DNA of 64,000 bases from Rhizobiaceae bacterium (GCA_027483885.1 JAIXTO010000113.1:41761-105760); one strand, 5' to 3'. Counted from the stretch's first letter, positions 28,612 to 39,300 are shown. Translations and numbers: made by a program. The notes: generated from the letters alone by a model not told the origin.

Positions 28612-29863
28612 GGCTCCTGAACAGGAAAAAACCCTTGTAGCGCAAGCACCCTGGTTGTCCATCATCGGCATCGGCGAAGACGGCCTTGCGGGACTTGGCG
28701 ACGATGCCAAGGCCGCAATTGCCAGCGCTGAAACCGTATTCGGCGGGCGGCGGCATCTGGAACTGGCGCGCGCTGCCATCACCGGCAAGGCCCGCCCCTG
28801 GCCCCAGCCTTTCGATGCCGCCATGGTCGATGTGCTGGCCCTTCGTGGTGTCAAAACCTGCGTGCTGGCGTCTGGCGATCCGTTTTTCTTCGGCGTCGGC
28901 GTCACGCTTGCGCGGCATCTTCAACCCGGCGAATTCCGCGCCTATCCGGCCCCGTCGGCCTTTTCGCTGGCGGCCTCCCGGCTGGGCTGGGCGCTTCAGG
29001 ATGTGGATACGGTTTCTCTGCACGGCCGCCCGCTGGATCTTGTCCGCCCGCTTCTGCATCCGGGGCGGAAGCTCCTTGCCCTCACCTCCGATGCCGCCGG
29101 GCCGGAAGCGTTGGCCGGCTTGCTGCGCGACACTGGCTTTGGGTATAGCCGGCTAACGATCATGGAAGCGCTGGGCGGCCCTCAGGAAAAAATCCGCTCG
29201 GTTGACGCCAATACCTTCGCATTCACCGACATCGATCCGCTCAATCTCGTGGCAATCGAGGTCAAGGCGGATGCCGCAGCAAAAATTCTGCCGCTCGGCT
29301 TCGGGCTGTCCGACGACCTGTTCGAGCATGACGGCCAGATCACCAAGCGGGAAATCCGCGCCATGACGCTGTCGGCGCTGTCTCCCCGGCGCGGCGAACT
29401 GTTGTGGGATATCGGTGCGGGCTCCGGCTCCATCGGCATCGAGTGGATGCTGGCGCACCCTTCTCTTTTTGCCATCGCCATCGAGCAGCACGGGGAGCGG
29501 GCAGCGCGCGTTCGGCGCAACGCCGCAAGCTTTGGCGTACCGGGTCTTCAACTGGTGGAAGGCAAGGCGCCGGATGCGCTGGCCGGTCTGCCGCAGCCGG
29601 ATGCCATTTTCATCGGCGGTGGTGGCAGCGGCGATGGCGTTCTGGAAGCCGCCCTTGATGCCCTGAAGATCGGTGGACGGCTGGTGGCGAATGCCGTGAC
29701 GCTGGAAATGGAGCAGGTTCTGCTTTCCGCCCATGCCAGGCTTGGCGGCACGTTGACGCGCATATCCGTCGACCGCGCCGAACCGGTGGGGCGCATGACG
29801 GGCTGGCGTGCGGCCATGCCCGTGACCCAATGGATTTTCATCAAGAAGGAGTTGACCACATGA
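28610..29863 (+). CDS. cobL: Precorrin-6Y C5,15-methyltransferase (decarboxylating) CobL
   Basis: A 417-residue fusion of two methyltransferases. The N-terminal CbiE-like domain (WLSIIGIGEDGLAGLGDDA, FGGRRHLEL, VLASGDPFFFGVG) methylates C5 or C15, and the C-terminal CbiT-like Rossmann domain (LLWDIGAGSGSIGIEW near residue 267, IFIGGGGSGDGVLEAAL) handles the other methylation with acetate decarboxylation. The start ATG 28610-28612 has GGAG 9 nt upstream and shares CATG with cobK. It opens a cobL-cobE-cobM block, each junction overlapping by 4 nt. Confidence 0.95.
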   Translation: MAPEQEKTLVAQAPWLSIIGIGEDGLAGLGDDAKAAIASAETVFGGRRHLELARAAITGKARPWPQPFDAAMVDVLALRGVKTCVLASGDPFFFGVGVTLARHLQPGEFRAYPAPSAFSLAASRLGWALQDVDTVSLHGRPLDLVRPLLHPGRKLLALTSDAAGPEALAGLLRDTGFGYSRLTIMEALGGPQEKIRSVDANTFAFTDIDPLNLVAIEVKADAAAKILPLGFGLSDDLFEHDGQITKREIRAMTLSALSPRRGELLWDIGAGSGSIGIEWMLAHPSLFAIAIEQHGERAARVRRNAASFGVPGLQLVEGKAPDALAGLPQPDAIFIGGGGSGDGVLEAALDALKIGGRLVANAVTLEMEQVLLSAHARLGGTLTRISVDRAEPVGRMTGWRAAMPVTQWIFIKKELTT

Positions 29864-30246
29864 TCGCAGCCGGGATCGGATGCCGCAAGGGAACCACCGC
29901 AGAAACGGTTCTCGCCGTTCTGAATGAAGCGCTCGCCGCCTGCGGCCGGGCCGGCGAACGCCCGCAGAGGCTTGCCACAGGCGCGCTGAAAGCGGAGGAA
30001 GCCGGGCTTCTGGAAGCCGCCGAACAGCTTGGCATTTCCCTCACCATCGTCTCCGATCCGGAGATGGAAGACGTGTCGCCGCGCACGCTGACGCTCTCCA
30101 CCCACAGCATGGCGCATGTCGGCATTCCAAGCTTCTGCGAGGCGGCAGCCCTTGCTGCTGCCGGGAAAAGCGGGCGTCTCGTCGGGCCGCGCCATGTGGC
30201 ACAGGGCGTCACCTGCGCCATTGCCATTGCCGAGGAAGCCGCATGA
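29860..30246 (+). CDS. cobE: CobE, small protein related to the CbiG C-terminal domain
   Basis: A 128-residue cytoplasmic protein beginning [16 protein letters not shown], the signature of CobE and of the C-terminal part of CbiG, with [21 protein letters not shown] and [17 protein letters not shown] [19 protein letters not shown]. In the anaerobic pathway CbiG opens the ring delta-lactone and releases acetaldehyde; the role of CobE in the aerobic pathway is not settled. AAGGAG 7 nt before the ATG and a 4-nt overlap with cobL fix the start. It overlaps cobM by 4 nt. Confidence 0.92.
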   Translation: MIAAGIGCRKGTTAETVLAVLNEALAACGRAGERPQRLATGALKAEEAGLLEAAEQLGISLTIVSDPEMEDVSPRTLTLSTHSMAHVGIPSFCEAAALAAAGKSGRLVGPRHVAQGVTCAIAIAEEAA

Positions 30247-31028
30247 CGGTTCACTTCATCGGCGCCGGCCCCGGTGCCGCGGACCTGATCACGGTGCGCG
30301 GGCGCGATATCATCGCCCGCTCCCCCGTCTGCCTCTATGCCGGCTCGATCGTGCCGCGCGAACTTCTGGCCTATTGCCCGCCGGATGCCCGCATCGTCGA
30401 TACAGCCTCGCTGTCTCTCGAAGACATCGAGGCTGAATATCTGCGCGCCCATCAGGCGGGCGAGGATGTGGCGCGACTGCATTCCGGCGATCTCTCCGTC
30501 TGGAGTGCGGTGGCCGAACAGATGCGGCGCCTCGACCGGCTCGGCATCGACTATACGCTGACGCCGGGCGTTCCCTCCTTTGCCGCTGCGGCTGCGGCGC
30601 TAAAGCGCGAACTCACCATTCCCGAGGTTGCCCAGAGCCTCATCCTCACCCGCATTTCCGGCCGCGCCTCAAAGATGCCGGAGGGCGAGACGCTGGCAAA
30701 TTTTGCCGCGACCGGTGCAACGCTTGCCATTCATCTGGCCATTCACGCGCTGGAGCGGGTGGTGACGGAACTGACGCCCTTCTACGGGGCAGATTGCCCG
30801 GTCGCCATCGTCGTCAAGGCAAGCTGGCCGGACGAAAAGATCCTTCGCGGCACATTGTCAGATATCGCCGCACAGGTGGCCGCAGACCCGATCGAGCGCA
30901 CGGCGCTGATCCTTGTCGGCCCGGGTCTGAGGGCGGAAGATTTTCGCGAGAGCGCGCTTTACAGCACCGATTACGTGCGCCGGTTCCGCTCGCCCGAAAC
31001 CATTGCCAGCGGCAAGGACGAGGCATGA
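30243..31028 (+). CDS. cobM: Precorrin-4 C11-methyltransferase CobM
   Basis: A 261-residue SAM-dependent tetrapyrrole methylase making precorrin-5. It shows [77 protein letters not shown] and [16 protein letters not shown], which are diagnostic for CobM/CbiF. It overlaps cobE by 4 nt upstream; its last 58 nt are antisense to the end of the convergent cbiD. Confidence 0.96.
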   Translation: MTVHFIGAGPGAADLITVRGRDIIARSPVCLYAGSIVPRELLAYCPPDARIVDTASLSLEDIEAEYLRAHQAGEDVARLHSGDLSVWSAVAEQMRRLDRLGIDYTLTPGVPSFAAAAAALKRELTIPEVAQSLILTRISGRASKMPEGETLANFAATGATLAIHLAIHALERVVTELTPFYGADCPVAIVVKASWPDEKILRGTLSDIAAQVAADPIERTALILVGPGLRAEDFRESALYSTDYVRRFRSPETIASGKDEA

Positions 31029-32116
31029 TCGGACGGCGTGAACGGCGCTTGCCCCATCAGCCTGCCATCCCGGTCGAACACCAGGATTTCAAGCGCAATG
31101 GCCGGATTGACGAGAGCAGACGCCGCCGTTTTCCAGGCAAGGGCAGCAATGCGATCGCCAAGCGGCAGGGTTTCCGCTTCCGCCAGCTGAAAAGCTTCGG
31201 CCACAGTATTGGCCGCACGGATCTTGTCCGCCAGCATTTCACTGCCACCCGCCTCGCGCGCAAGGCTCGCAAGCGCTTCGAGATCGGCAAGGCCGCGCTT
31301 GGAATGCACGTCGAGCATGCCCTGGGCGAGCTTCGTCATCTTGGCAACACCGCCGGCAACCGTAACCCGTTCGACCGGATGCTTCTTCAGGTATTTGAGC
31401 ATGCCGCCGACGAAATCGCCCATATCGAGAAGCGCCGTTTCCGGCAGGCCGTGATGCATCTGCACGGCCTTTTCGGACGTCATGCCGGTGGCGCCGGCCA
31501 CGTGGGTCAGGCCTCCCGCGCGCGCCACATCGATGCCGCGCCAGATGGAATGAATCCAGGCCGAGCAGGAAAACGGAATGACGATGCCGGTGGTGCCGAG
31601 AATGGAGAGCCCGCCGACAATGCCGAGCCGTCCGTTCAGCGTCTTTTCCGCCATAACCGCGCCGCCGGGCACGGAAATTTCCACGTCGAAATCACACGCT
31701 TCGCCGGCCACCACTTCGGCAAGGGCTGCTGCAATCATCTGGCGCGGCACGGGGTTGATCGCGGGTTCGCCGGGTGGAATGGCAAGGCCGGCGCGGGTGA
31801 CCATGCCGACGCCTTCCCCGGCAAAGAACCGCAGTCCAGCCCCTTGCTGCCCGCGCCGCAGCGTGCAGACGATGAGCGCGCCATGGGTGACATCCGGATC
31901 GTCGCCGGCATCCTTGATAATGCCGGCACGGGCAAAACCGTCGCCTGCCTCTTCGAGCGCCAGCGTAAAACCGGGGCGCTGGCCGCCGGGCAGCGTCACC
32001 TCCACCAGATCCGGAAACCCCTCTCCCATCAACGCCAGACAGGCGGCCTTGGCCGCCGCTGCCGCGCAGGTTCCCGTGGTCCAGCCACGGCGCAGGGTTT
32101 TGGGATCGATCTCCAT
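30971..32116 (-). CDS. cbiD: CbiD-type precorrin-5B C1-methyltransferase
   Basis: A 381-residue protein with the CbiD hallmarks [18 protein letters not shown] at the start, [32 protein letters not shown] stretch in the middle (PGG...[13 protein letters not shown], then SILGTTGIV), and the [11 protein letters not shown] region. In the anaerobic pathway CbiD methylates C1 of cobalt-precorrin-5B; here it is among aerobic enzymes and no cobF is seen, so it probably does the C1 methylation. The ATG at 32114-32116 gives the usual short N terminus; an ATG at 32182 (403 aa) would overlap the divergent cobA. The 3' end overlaps cobM by 58 nt. Confidence 0.93.
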   Translation of the reverse strand: MEIDPKTLRRGWTTGTCAAAAAKAACLALMGEGFPDLVEVTLPGGQRPGFTLALEEAGDGFARAGIIKDAGDDPDVTHGALIVCTLRRGQQGAGLRFFAGEGVGMVTRAGLAIPPGEPAINPVPRQMIAAALAEVVAGEACDFDVEISVPGGAVMAEKTLNGRLGIVGGLSILGTTGIVIPFSCSAWIHSIWRGIDVARAGGLTHVAGATGMTSEKAVQMHHGLPETALLDMGDFVGGMLKYLKKHPVERVTVAGGVAKMTKLAQGMLDVHSKRGLADLEALASLAREAGGSEMLADKIRAANTVAEAFQLAEAETLPLGDRIAALAWKTAASALVNPAIALEILVFDRDGRLMGQAPFTPSDHASSLPLAMVSGERNRRT

Positions 32117-32169
32117 CCCTTCGTCTATAGCGGTGACGCCTCGTTCCGTCACCGGCAAAAGGTTTCTCC

Positions 32170-32964
32170 ATGACGATTGCATCAGCCCTTCAGCGCCTGG
32201 AAAGCCGGCTTGCGGCGTTTGAGCCGGGCCATGTCTGGCTTGCCGGCGCCGGCCCCGGCGATCCGCGCTTCCTGACGCTCGAAGTGATCGACGCGCTTTC
32301 CAAGGCCGACGTCATCGTGCATGACGCGCTGGTTTCCGATGCGGTTTTATCCTTCGCCTCTAGTGCCGAGGTGATCTATGCCGGCAAGCGCGGCGGCAAA
32401 CCCTCGACCGCGCAGGAGGATATCACCCTGTCGCTGATCCGGCTTGCGCGCGAAGAAAAACGGGTTCTGCGGCTGAAAGGCGGCGATCCGTTTACCTTCG
32501 GGCGCGGCGGCGAAGAGGCGGAAGCCCTGGTGAAGGCGGGAATACCCTGCCGCATTCTGCCGGGCATGACGTCGGCGCTCGCAGGCCTTGCGCTCGCCCG
32601 AATTCCCGCCACCATGCGCGGCATGAGCAAAGCCATCACGCTTGCCACCGGCCACGCGGCAGGCGAAGAGGGTGATCTCGATTGGGCAGCGCTCGCCCGC
32701 ACCGGCGAACCCATCGTCGTCTATATGGGCCTCAAGAACCTTGCCACGATCAGCCGCCTGCTGATCGAGGGCGGACGCGCGCCAGAGACACCGGCGGCCG
32801 TCATCATGTCGGCAACCACTGGCAAGGAACGCCTGCTGACGGCGACGCTTTCGACGGTTGCGGAAGAAGCCGCCGCCCAGGGATTTGCAGCCCCGGCATT
32901 GATCGTCGTCGGGCAGATTGTCACCATGCACGACGTGTTGACCGTTGAAGGGGAAAAGCTATGA
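32170..32964 (+). CDS. cobA: Uroporphyrinogen-III C-methyltransferase CobA
   Basis: A 264-residue SAM-dependent enzyme that methylates uroporphyrinogen III at C2 and C7 to give precorrin-2, the entry to cobalamin (and sirohaem). Family signatures are VWLAGAGPGDPRFLTLEVIDAL, VIVHDALVS, YAGKRGGKPSTAQEDI, RLKGGDPFTFGRGGEEAEAL and ILPGMTSALAGLALARIP. AAAAGG stands 8 nt before the ATG. It is a stand-alone methyltransferase without the CysG dehydrogenase part. It overlaps cobB by 4 nt. Confidence 0.96.
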   Translation: MTIASALQRLESRLAAFEPGHVWLAGAGPGDPRFLTLEVIDALSKADVIVHDALVSDAVLSFASSAEVIYAGKRGGKPSTAQEDITLSLIRLAREEKRVLRLKGGDPFTFGRGGEEAEALVKAGIPCRILPGMTSALAGLALARIPATMRGMSKAITLATGHAAGEEGDLDWAALARTGEPIVVYMGLKNLATISRLLIEGGRAPETPAAVIMSATTGKERLLTATLSTVAEEAAAQGFAAPALIVVGQIVTMHDVLTVEGEKL

Positions 32965-34277
32965 CCCGCGCGCTCATCATCGGCGCCCCACGTTCCGGCT
33001 CCGGCAAGACCAGCGTCACCATCGGTCTGCTCCGGGCCTTTGCGCGGCGCGGTTTTCGCGTGCGCGGCGTTAAATCCGGGCCGGATTATATCGATCCGGG
33101 CTTCCATCAGGCAGCAACAGGGCTTTCCGGCCTCAACCTCGACAGCTGGGCGATGGAGCCGGACCTTGTGGCTCATCTTCTGGCGGAGGCGGCAGAAGAT
33201 ACCGACCTTCTGCTCATCGAAAGCGCCATGGGCCTGTTCGATGGCATTGCCGGTGGCGAAGGCCGCACCGGGGCTGCCGCCGATCTGTCGCGCCTTCTCG
33301 GCATTCCGGTCCTGCTGGTGCTTGATGTGTCCGGGCAGAGCCAGACGGCGGCGGCCGTTGCCGTCGGTTTCCAGCATTACGATCCGGCGGTCAAAATGGC
33401 CGCCGTGGTGCTGAACCGCGCCGGTAGCGAACGGCACGTACGCCTCTCAAAAGCGGCCATCGAGGCCAAGGGATTGCCGGTGGTCGGCGCGGTGATGCGC
33501 GACAGCACGCTGTCGCTGCCGGAACGGCATCTCGGCCTCGTGCAGGCAAGCGAACACCCCGCCATCCAGCACCATATCGACCGGCTGGCGGATGTGATGG
33601 AAACCTCGCTCGATCTCGATGCGATCCTGAAACTTGCCGTGGACATCATGCCCGCTTCAGGCTCGACGTCTGCCCACCTGCAGCCGCCCGGCCAGCGTAT
33701 TGCCATCGCCTCCGATGCGGCCTTCACCTTTCTCTATCCGCATCTCGGCCGGCATTGGCGCGCCGCCGGCGCAGAACTTCTGCCATTCTCGCCGCTGGCG
33801 AACGAAGGCCCGAGCGCTGATGCCGATGCCTGCTGGTTACCCGGCGGTTATCCCGAGCTTCATGCCGGCATCCTCTCCAGCGCCTCCGGGTTCCGCGAAG
33901 GTCTCGCAAGATTTGCGGAGAGCCGGCCAGTCCATGGCGAGTGCGGCGGCTACATGGTGCTCGGCGAGCATCTGGAGGATGCCGAGGGCGCAACCCATGC
34001 GATGACCGGCCTGCTGTCGCATTCCACCAGCTTTGCCAAACGCAAGATGAATCTCGGCTACCGTCAGGCACGGCTTCTCAACGATGGGCCGCTCGGCGCG
34101 GCCGGCCAGATGATCCGCGGCCATGAGTTTCATTATGCCAGCGTCATCGACAAGGGCACCGACGAGGCTTTTGCCGAGATTGCAGATGGCACCGGCACGC
34201 CCATCGGTCTTTCAGGCGGCCGTCGCGGCCTTGTGACCGGCACCTTCTTCCACGCCATTGCCCGCACGACGCTGTAA
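32961..34277 (+). CDS. cobB: Hydrogenobyrinic acid a,c-diamide synthase CobB
   Basis: A 438-residue glutamine amidotransferase that amidates the a and c side chains before cobalt insertion. The N-terminal ATPase has [19 protein letters not shown] and VKSGPDYIDPGFH; the middle has LLIESAMGLFDG; the C-terminal glutaminase carries PGGYPELHA, HGECGGYMVLG (nucleophile Cys near residue 330) and GHEFHYAS. It closes the cob cluster, 8 bp from the convergent pbpC end. Confidence 0.96.
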   Translation: MTRALIIGAPRSGSGKTSVTIGLLRAFARRGFRVRGVKSGPDYIDPGFHQAATGLSGLNLDSWAMEPDLVAHLLAEAAEDTDLLLIESAMGLFDGIAGGEGRTGAAADLSRLLGIPVLLVLDVSGQSQTAAAVAVGFQHYDPAVKMAAVVLNRAGSERHVRLSKAAIEAKGLPVVGAVMRDSTLSLPERHLGLVQASEHPAIQHHIDRLADVMETSLDLDAILKLAVDIMPASGSTSAHLQPPGQRIAIASDAAFTFLYPHLGRHWRAAGAELLPFSPLANEGPSADADACWLPGGYPELHAGILSSASGFREGLARFAESRPVHGECGGYMVLGEHLEDAEGATHAMTGLLSHSTSFAKRKMNLGYRQARLLNDGPLGAAGQMIRGHEFHYASVIDKGTDEAFAEIADGTGTPIGLSGGRRGLVTGTFFHAIARTTL

Positions 34278-34285
34278 AAACGCTG

Positions 34286-36373
34286 CTACTCGATGAATAC
34301 CCGGACGGTTGCCGCCCGCCCCATCGCGTCGATCACCGTCAGCGTCGAATAACCGGCGCCATCGGGCAACCATTCGGAGGTGCGCTTGCGCGACAGGGCC
34401 TCCAGCGGACGACCATTGGCAAGCCAGCGGAAGGGCGCCCGCCCACCTTGCAGCTTCAGCACCAGCGGCGAGAGAGTTTGGCCGCCGTGGGCGCCGAGAT
34501 CCACCCGCGCCCCTTCCGGGGGATAAACGATCTGCGGTGCCGGTTCGCGCGAACTGGTTCTCGTCAGGCCATTTGTGGTTATCGAAAGCCGGCGAAGGCC
34601 AAGCGGCAATTCGCTGAGCGCGATGCGCGTGGCACCCGGCGGCGGGGTCGGATGAGGCGTGATCGCGACGCCTGACTTGGCAAACGCCTCGAAGAGGATG
34701 GGGGCGGCAGTGCCATAACCAGTGATGCCGGGCACGGCACCATTGTCCGGCCGTCCAACCCAGATGCCCAGCACATACCGCCCGTCATACCCGACCGACC
34801 ATGCATCGCGGTAACCGTAGCTGGTGCCCGTCTTGTAGGCGAGCCCAAGCTTTCGGCTGCCCTGTGGCGGTAGAACGCCGGAGAGAATGTCGGTCACGTT
34901 CCACACCGCGACCGGATCGAGCAGCGGCTGGGCGATATCGCGCGCCGGCTGATCATGTACGCCATCACCCAGATGCACCGGAGTGCCATCATTGGCGAGG
35001 CCAGCATAAAGCTGCACCAGATCCTTCAGCGTCATGCCGACACCGCCAAGGCCTATGGCAAGGCCAGGCGCTTCGCCGGCCGGCAGGATGGGGCGCACAT
35101 CGGCACGGCGAAACCGCACCATGAGCCGGCCTGGTCCGACGGCCTCCAGAAGCCTGACCGCCGGCACGTTGAGCGAGAGTTGCAGCGCCTGGCGGATGCT
35201 GACATCGCCCTGATAACTCATGTCGAAATTGCGCGGGCGGTAGCCGGAAAAATCCGATGGCCGATCCTCGATCATGCTTTCCTGCGCCACCACACCCTCT
35301 TCGAAGGCAAGACCATAGATGAAGGGCTTCAGCGTCGAGCCCGGCGAGCGGATCGCCCGCGTCATGTCGATCCAGCCGGAACGGGCGGCATCGAAGGCGG
35401 CGGCCGACCCTATCTCGGCGACGATCTCGCCCGTTGTCGAATCCGCCATCAGCATGGCAAGCGAGGTTTTGGGCGGCAGGTGGCTCGCGGCCGATGCGGC
35501 AACTGCCTCCAGCCCCTGCTGGATCGGAAACCGAAGAGTGGTGGACAGACGGGATGCATCCGGCGCCTTGCGGCGTGCCGCTTCAGCCAGATGCGCGGCA
35601 AGTGCCGGAAGCGGGCGGCGGATGCGTGGCACGGGAGACAGATCGGCGCGTTCGGCCTCGCCTTCCCCCACCACAACCGCCACCGTCTTGCGATCCAGGA
35701 CTTTTGCACGCGCGGCCCTGGCAATGTCGGGGAAACGATCAGGGCGGCGCGCTTCCGGCGATTGCGGCAGCGCCACCAGAAGGGCTGCCTCCGCCACCGA
35801 AAGCCGGCGCGGTTCCTTGCCGAAATAGGCAAGACTTGCCGCCCTCACCCCCTCCAGATTGCCGCCATAGGGCGCAAGTGTCAGGTAGAGATCGAGAATT
35901 TGCGCCTTGGAAAGCCGCCGCTCGATCTGTACCGCCCGTGCCATCTGGCGCAGTTTCGCCGAAATGGACCGGCTGTCTCGCGGCTCGATCAGCCGGGCCA
36001 CCTGCATGGACAGCGTGGAGGCACCCGAAACGATACGGCCATGGGTGAGAAGCTGCACGGCTGCACGGGCGAGCGCGTAAGGATCAATGCCGGAATGGGC
36101 GTAGAAACGCTGGTCCTCATAGGCAACCAGCATGCGCAGGAATTGCGGGTCGACATCGGTGGCTGTCGTCTTCAGCCGCCAGATCCCGTCACCGGTCGCA
36201 AAGGCGCGTAGCAACTGGCCATCGGCATCCAGCACTTCAGTCGAAACAAGCGTTGCCGCCTCAAGCGGTGGGGGAAATGTCCGGTCAGCGGTCACCAGAG
36301 CGAAAGCGGCACCGGTGGCAAGAACCACCAGTGCCGCCCCGCCGGCCAAGGCCCATGTCCAGCGCCGCTGCAT
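34286..36373 (-). CDS. pbpC: Penicillin-binding protein 1C
   Basis: A 695-residue bifunctional peptidoglycan enzyme anchored by one N-terminal helix (WALAGGAALVVLATGAAFALV). The transglycosylase domain follows (VAYEDQRFYAHSGIDPYAL, then GASTLSMQVARLIEP), then a transpeptidase domain with the serine motif SPGSTLKPFIYG, the SxN motif in LSLNVPAV, and YKTGTSYGYRDAW. The C-terminal 100 residues match the PBP1C-specific domain (IVYPPEGARVDL). The start follows AAGGGAAG, only 6 nt after the stop of the alpha-2-macroglobulin gene, so the two form an operon, as yfhM and pbpC do in many proteobacteria. Confidence 0.95.
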   Translation of the reverse strand: MQRRWTWALAGGAALVVLATGAAFALVTADRTFPPPLEAATLVSTEVLDADGQLLRAFATGDGIWRLKTTATDVDPQFLRMLVAYEDQRFYAHSGIDPYALARAAVQLLTHGRIVSGASTLSMQVARLIEPRDSRSISAKLRQMARAVQIERRLSKAQILDLYLTLAPYGGNLEGVRAASLAYFGKEPRRLSVAEAALLVALPQSPEARRPDRFPDIARAARAKVLDRKTVAVVVGEGEAERADLSPVPRIRRPLPALAAHLAEAARRKAPDASRLSTTLRFPIQQGLEAVAASAASHLPPKTSLAMLMADSTTGEIVAEIGSAAAFDAARSGWIDMTRAIRSPGSTLKPFIYGLAFEEGVVAQESMIEDRPSDFSGYRPRNFDMSYQGDVSIRQALQLSLNVPAVRLLEAVGPGRLMVRFRRADVRPILPAGEAPGLAIGLGGVGMTLKDLVQLYAGLANDGTPVHLGDGVHDQPARDIAQPLLDPVAVWNVTDILSGVLPPQGSRKLGLAYKTGTSYGYRDAWSVGYDGRYVLGIWVGRPDNGAVPGITGYGTAAPILFEAFAKSGVAITPHPTPPPGATRIALSELPLGLRRLSITTNGLTRTSSREPAPQIVYPPEGARVDLGAHGGQTLSPLVLKLQGGRAPFRWLANGRPLEALSRKRTSEWLPDGAGYSTLTVIDAMGRAATVRVFIE

Positions 36374-36379
36374 CTTCCC

Positions 36380-39300
36380 TTACCGTGCCGGCTCGACCGT
36401 CATTCGCCCGGCCGCCGTGCGGGCGGAAAATTGCGGACGATACATGTCTTCCACGACGGCTGCCGGATGATCGTAGGTGCCGGGTGTGACGGCGCGGACC
36501 ACATAGGCTAGCGTAATCTCCCGGGCATCGCCCTTGGCGCGATCAAAGGCTGCGACAAAGCGATCGTTGCGGAATTCCGTGTGGGCGGGCTGCACCTCGC
36601 CGATCCACTCGAAATTCGTCAACTGGGCGCTGTCGACAAGGCTCGGATTGTCGATCTCGAAACCCGCCGGCAGAAGATCCTGAATGAGGATGCGCGAGGG
36701 CCAGTCATTGGCCTCGTTCACCGTCAGCACCACGACATAACGCTCGTTCTGGGCCGCCTCGCTGACGCTGACCTCCTCGCCTTCAAGCGTGTAATAGCTG
36801 CGGGCAATCGTGAAACCCTCGCCGCCGGCGGCCGGCGGCTGGCGCGGTGCGGCAATCGTCGTCACCACGGCAGACACAGGATCGGTGGAACGGTTGGCAA
36901 GAGTGACCGGCTTTGCCAGAAGCGCCTCGCCCGTCAGCTGCACGCTGTAGCTGCCGGATTTCGCCTCGCCGTTGACCGAAAGTTTCAAGCCATCGTCGCC
37001 CTTTTGCAGGGCGCGCGCCGCCAGCAGCATCCAGGCCTGTTCCTGCGTGCTGACATATTTTTTCGCTCGCCATTCCTTGGCGACGATATCAGCCAGTTGC
37101 GGCACAATCGGCGGCACCGGCCGGCTTTCGGCGGCAAGCGCCAGCACGGCTGCCCCATCGCGCAGTTGCGAGCCATAATCCGAACGCGACAGGCTGACCT
37201 TTGTCACCGACGCTTTTTCCGCCATCTGGAAGGCCGAGGCAAACACGGTTTTGGCCCGCTGCGCATCGCCATAGAGCGCAAGCGCCGATGCCAGATGCGC
37301 CTTGGAGAGCGGCGTTGGGAAGTCAGCCAGCATCGTATCGGCATAATACCTGAGATCGCTGATCGCGGCCTTGCGATTGCGCGCCAGCACATAGAGCGAA
37401 TAGGCGATCTCGCCGCCCTGATCGCGGATATTCACGTCATAGGCGAGCCCGTTCTGCAGGTTATCCAGAGCCTGGACCAAGGCCTTTTCCGGCACCTCAA
37501 AACCCTGTTCGCGGGCGCGGGTGAGGAAATCGCTGACATAGGCATCCAGCCAGCGGTCGCCGCCGCCCGGACCCCAGAGACCAAAACTTCCCGAAGACGA
37601 CTGGTAGGACAGCACGCGGTAAATGGCGTCCTGCACCCGTTTCTTCACCGCCTGATCGTCTGCCATCCCGCTCTGGCGGGTAAGTTCCGACAGGTACAGC
37701 AGCGGAATGGCGCGGCTGGTGGTCTGTTCGGCGCAGCCATAAGGATAACGGTCGAGCGCCATCAACAGCGCCGGCACATCAAATTCCGCCGAGCGCGTGA
37801 CATTGAGTGCCACGGAAGCGCCGGCAAGTTCGGCATCGGCGAGCAGATTGCCATCGACCGTCAGGCTCTGGCCGGGGGCCAGCGCCAGAACCCGCCGTTC
37901 CGTCACCGGCAGAACGCTCGGGCGCACCGGAATATCAAGACCCTGCGCAAGCGGCGAAATCCCCTCGCCGTCGAGCGTCAACATCACCTTGCCATCGCCG
38001 GGCTTTTCGCCCTTCACCCGCAGCGTCACGGTCTGCTTTGCCCCAGCTTCTAGCCGCACAGCAGTGCCTGAACCTGAGGTATCGACGCTGACCGCATCAT
38101 TTGCCGTCAAGGACAGACGATAATTTCCGGCCGGGGCATCGGTATTGACAATGTCGAGCCTGAGGTCTGCGGTGTCGCCGGGCGCCAGAAAGCGTGGCAA
38201 GCTTGCCGTCAGCACAACCGGATCGCGGATGACCACGTCCCTGGTGCCGTGGCCGATGCCGGCCTTCGTCCAGGCAACCGCCATGACGCGGGCCGTGCCG
38301 TTGAACTGGGGAATGTCGAAGCTCACCTTCGCTCTGCCCTCAGCATCCAGCTTCACCGGGCCGGAGAAGAAGGCCACCAGCTTTTCTTTCGGCGGACTGC
38401 CTTGCAGCGCCACACTTCCACCATCGCCACCGGTCCGCAGGCGCCCGGTGGCCCCGAGCGAACCATCGATCAGGCGGCCGTAGATATCGCGGATCTCGAG
38501 CCCCAGCTGCCGCTGGCCAAAATACCAGTTATCCGGCGCCGGCGGCTCATACCGCGTGAGGTTGAGAATGCCGACGTCGACGGCTGCCACCGTCACATAA
38601 GCCTCCTCGAAGGCGCCGGCACCGGCAACCTCGATGCCGATATCGAGCGGCTGGCGCGGCAGGGTCTTGTCCGGGCCTGAGAGCGTCACAGACAGATCAC
38701 GGTCCTCAGGATCCACCGTCAGCCAGGTAATGCCGATGGCGCGCATCGGCATGCGGCTTTCCTGCGCATCACCGGGCCTGTAGAGCGTTGCCGTCACATA
38801 GGCGCCGGCGCCCCATTCGGCCGTCACCGGAATGTCCACCTCGCCGCCCTTTTCGCCGATCTCGACATTCTGCGCGGCAATCAGATTTTCGGCGCCGCCG
38901 GTGATCATCAACTGGCCGGCGTAGCGGCTGGAGACCTTGAGTTTTGCGGTTTCGCCGATCTTATAGGACGGCTTGTCCAGCGCCACTTCCAGCGCATCCG
39001 GCGTTTCGGTGGAACTCGCCGTCACAAACCAGCCGGCATCGAATTCGACGCTGCTTGCCGGCCCATCCGCCGCAGCGCTCTGGATTTCAAGGCGATAGCG
39101 CCCCCATTCCACCGGCACCGCGACCTTGCCCCCATCGGCTGCTGCCACATTCACCGTGCCGTTCGCCACCTGTTTCGTGCGGTTCACCGGCTCGTAACGC
39201 CAGGAACTTCCCTCGCGATACCATTGATAATCCCGCTCGATGCGCACGAGTTTCCAGACAAGACCATTGGCGGCCTGCTTTTGCCCGTCCTCGCCAATCA

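Noticed and set aside
28463..28905. Longer N termini for cobK and cobL
   Set aside because: Each extension is antisense to the other gene and has no similarity to its family; conserved N termini begin just after the CATG starts.
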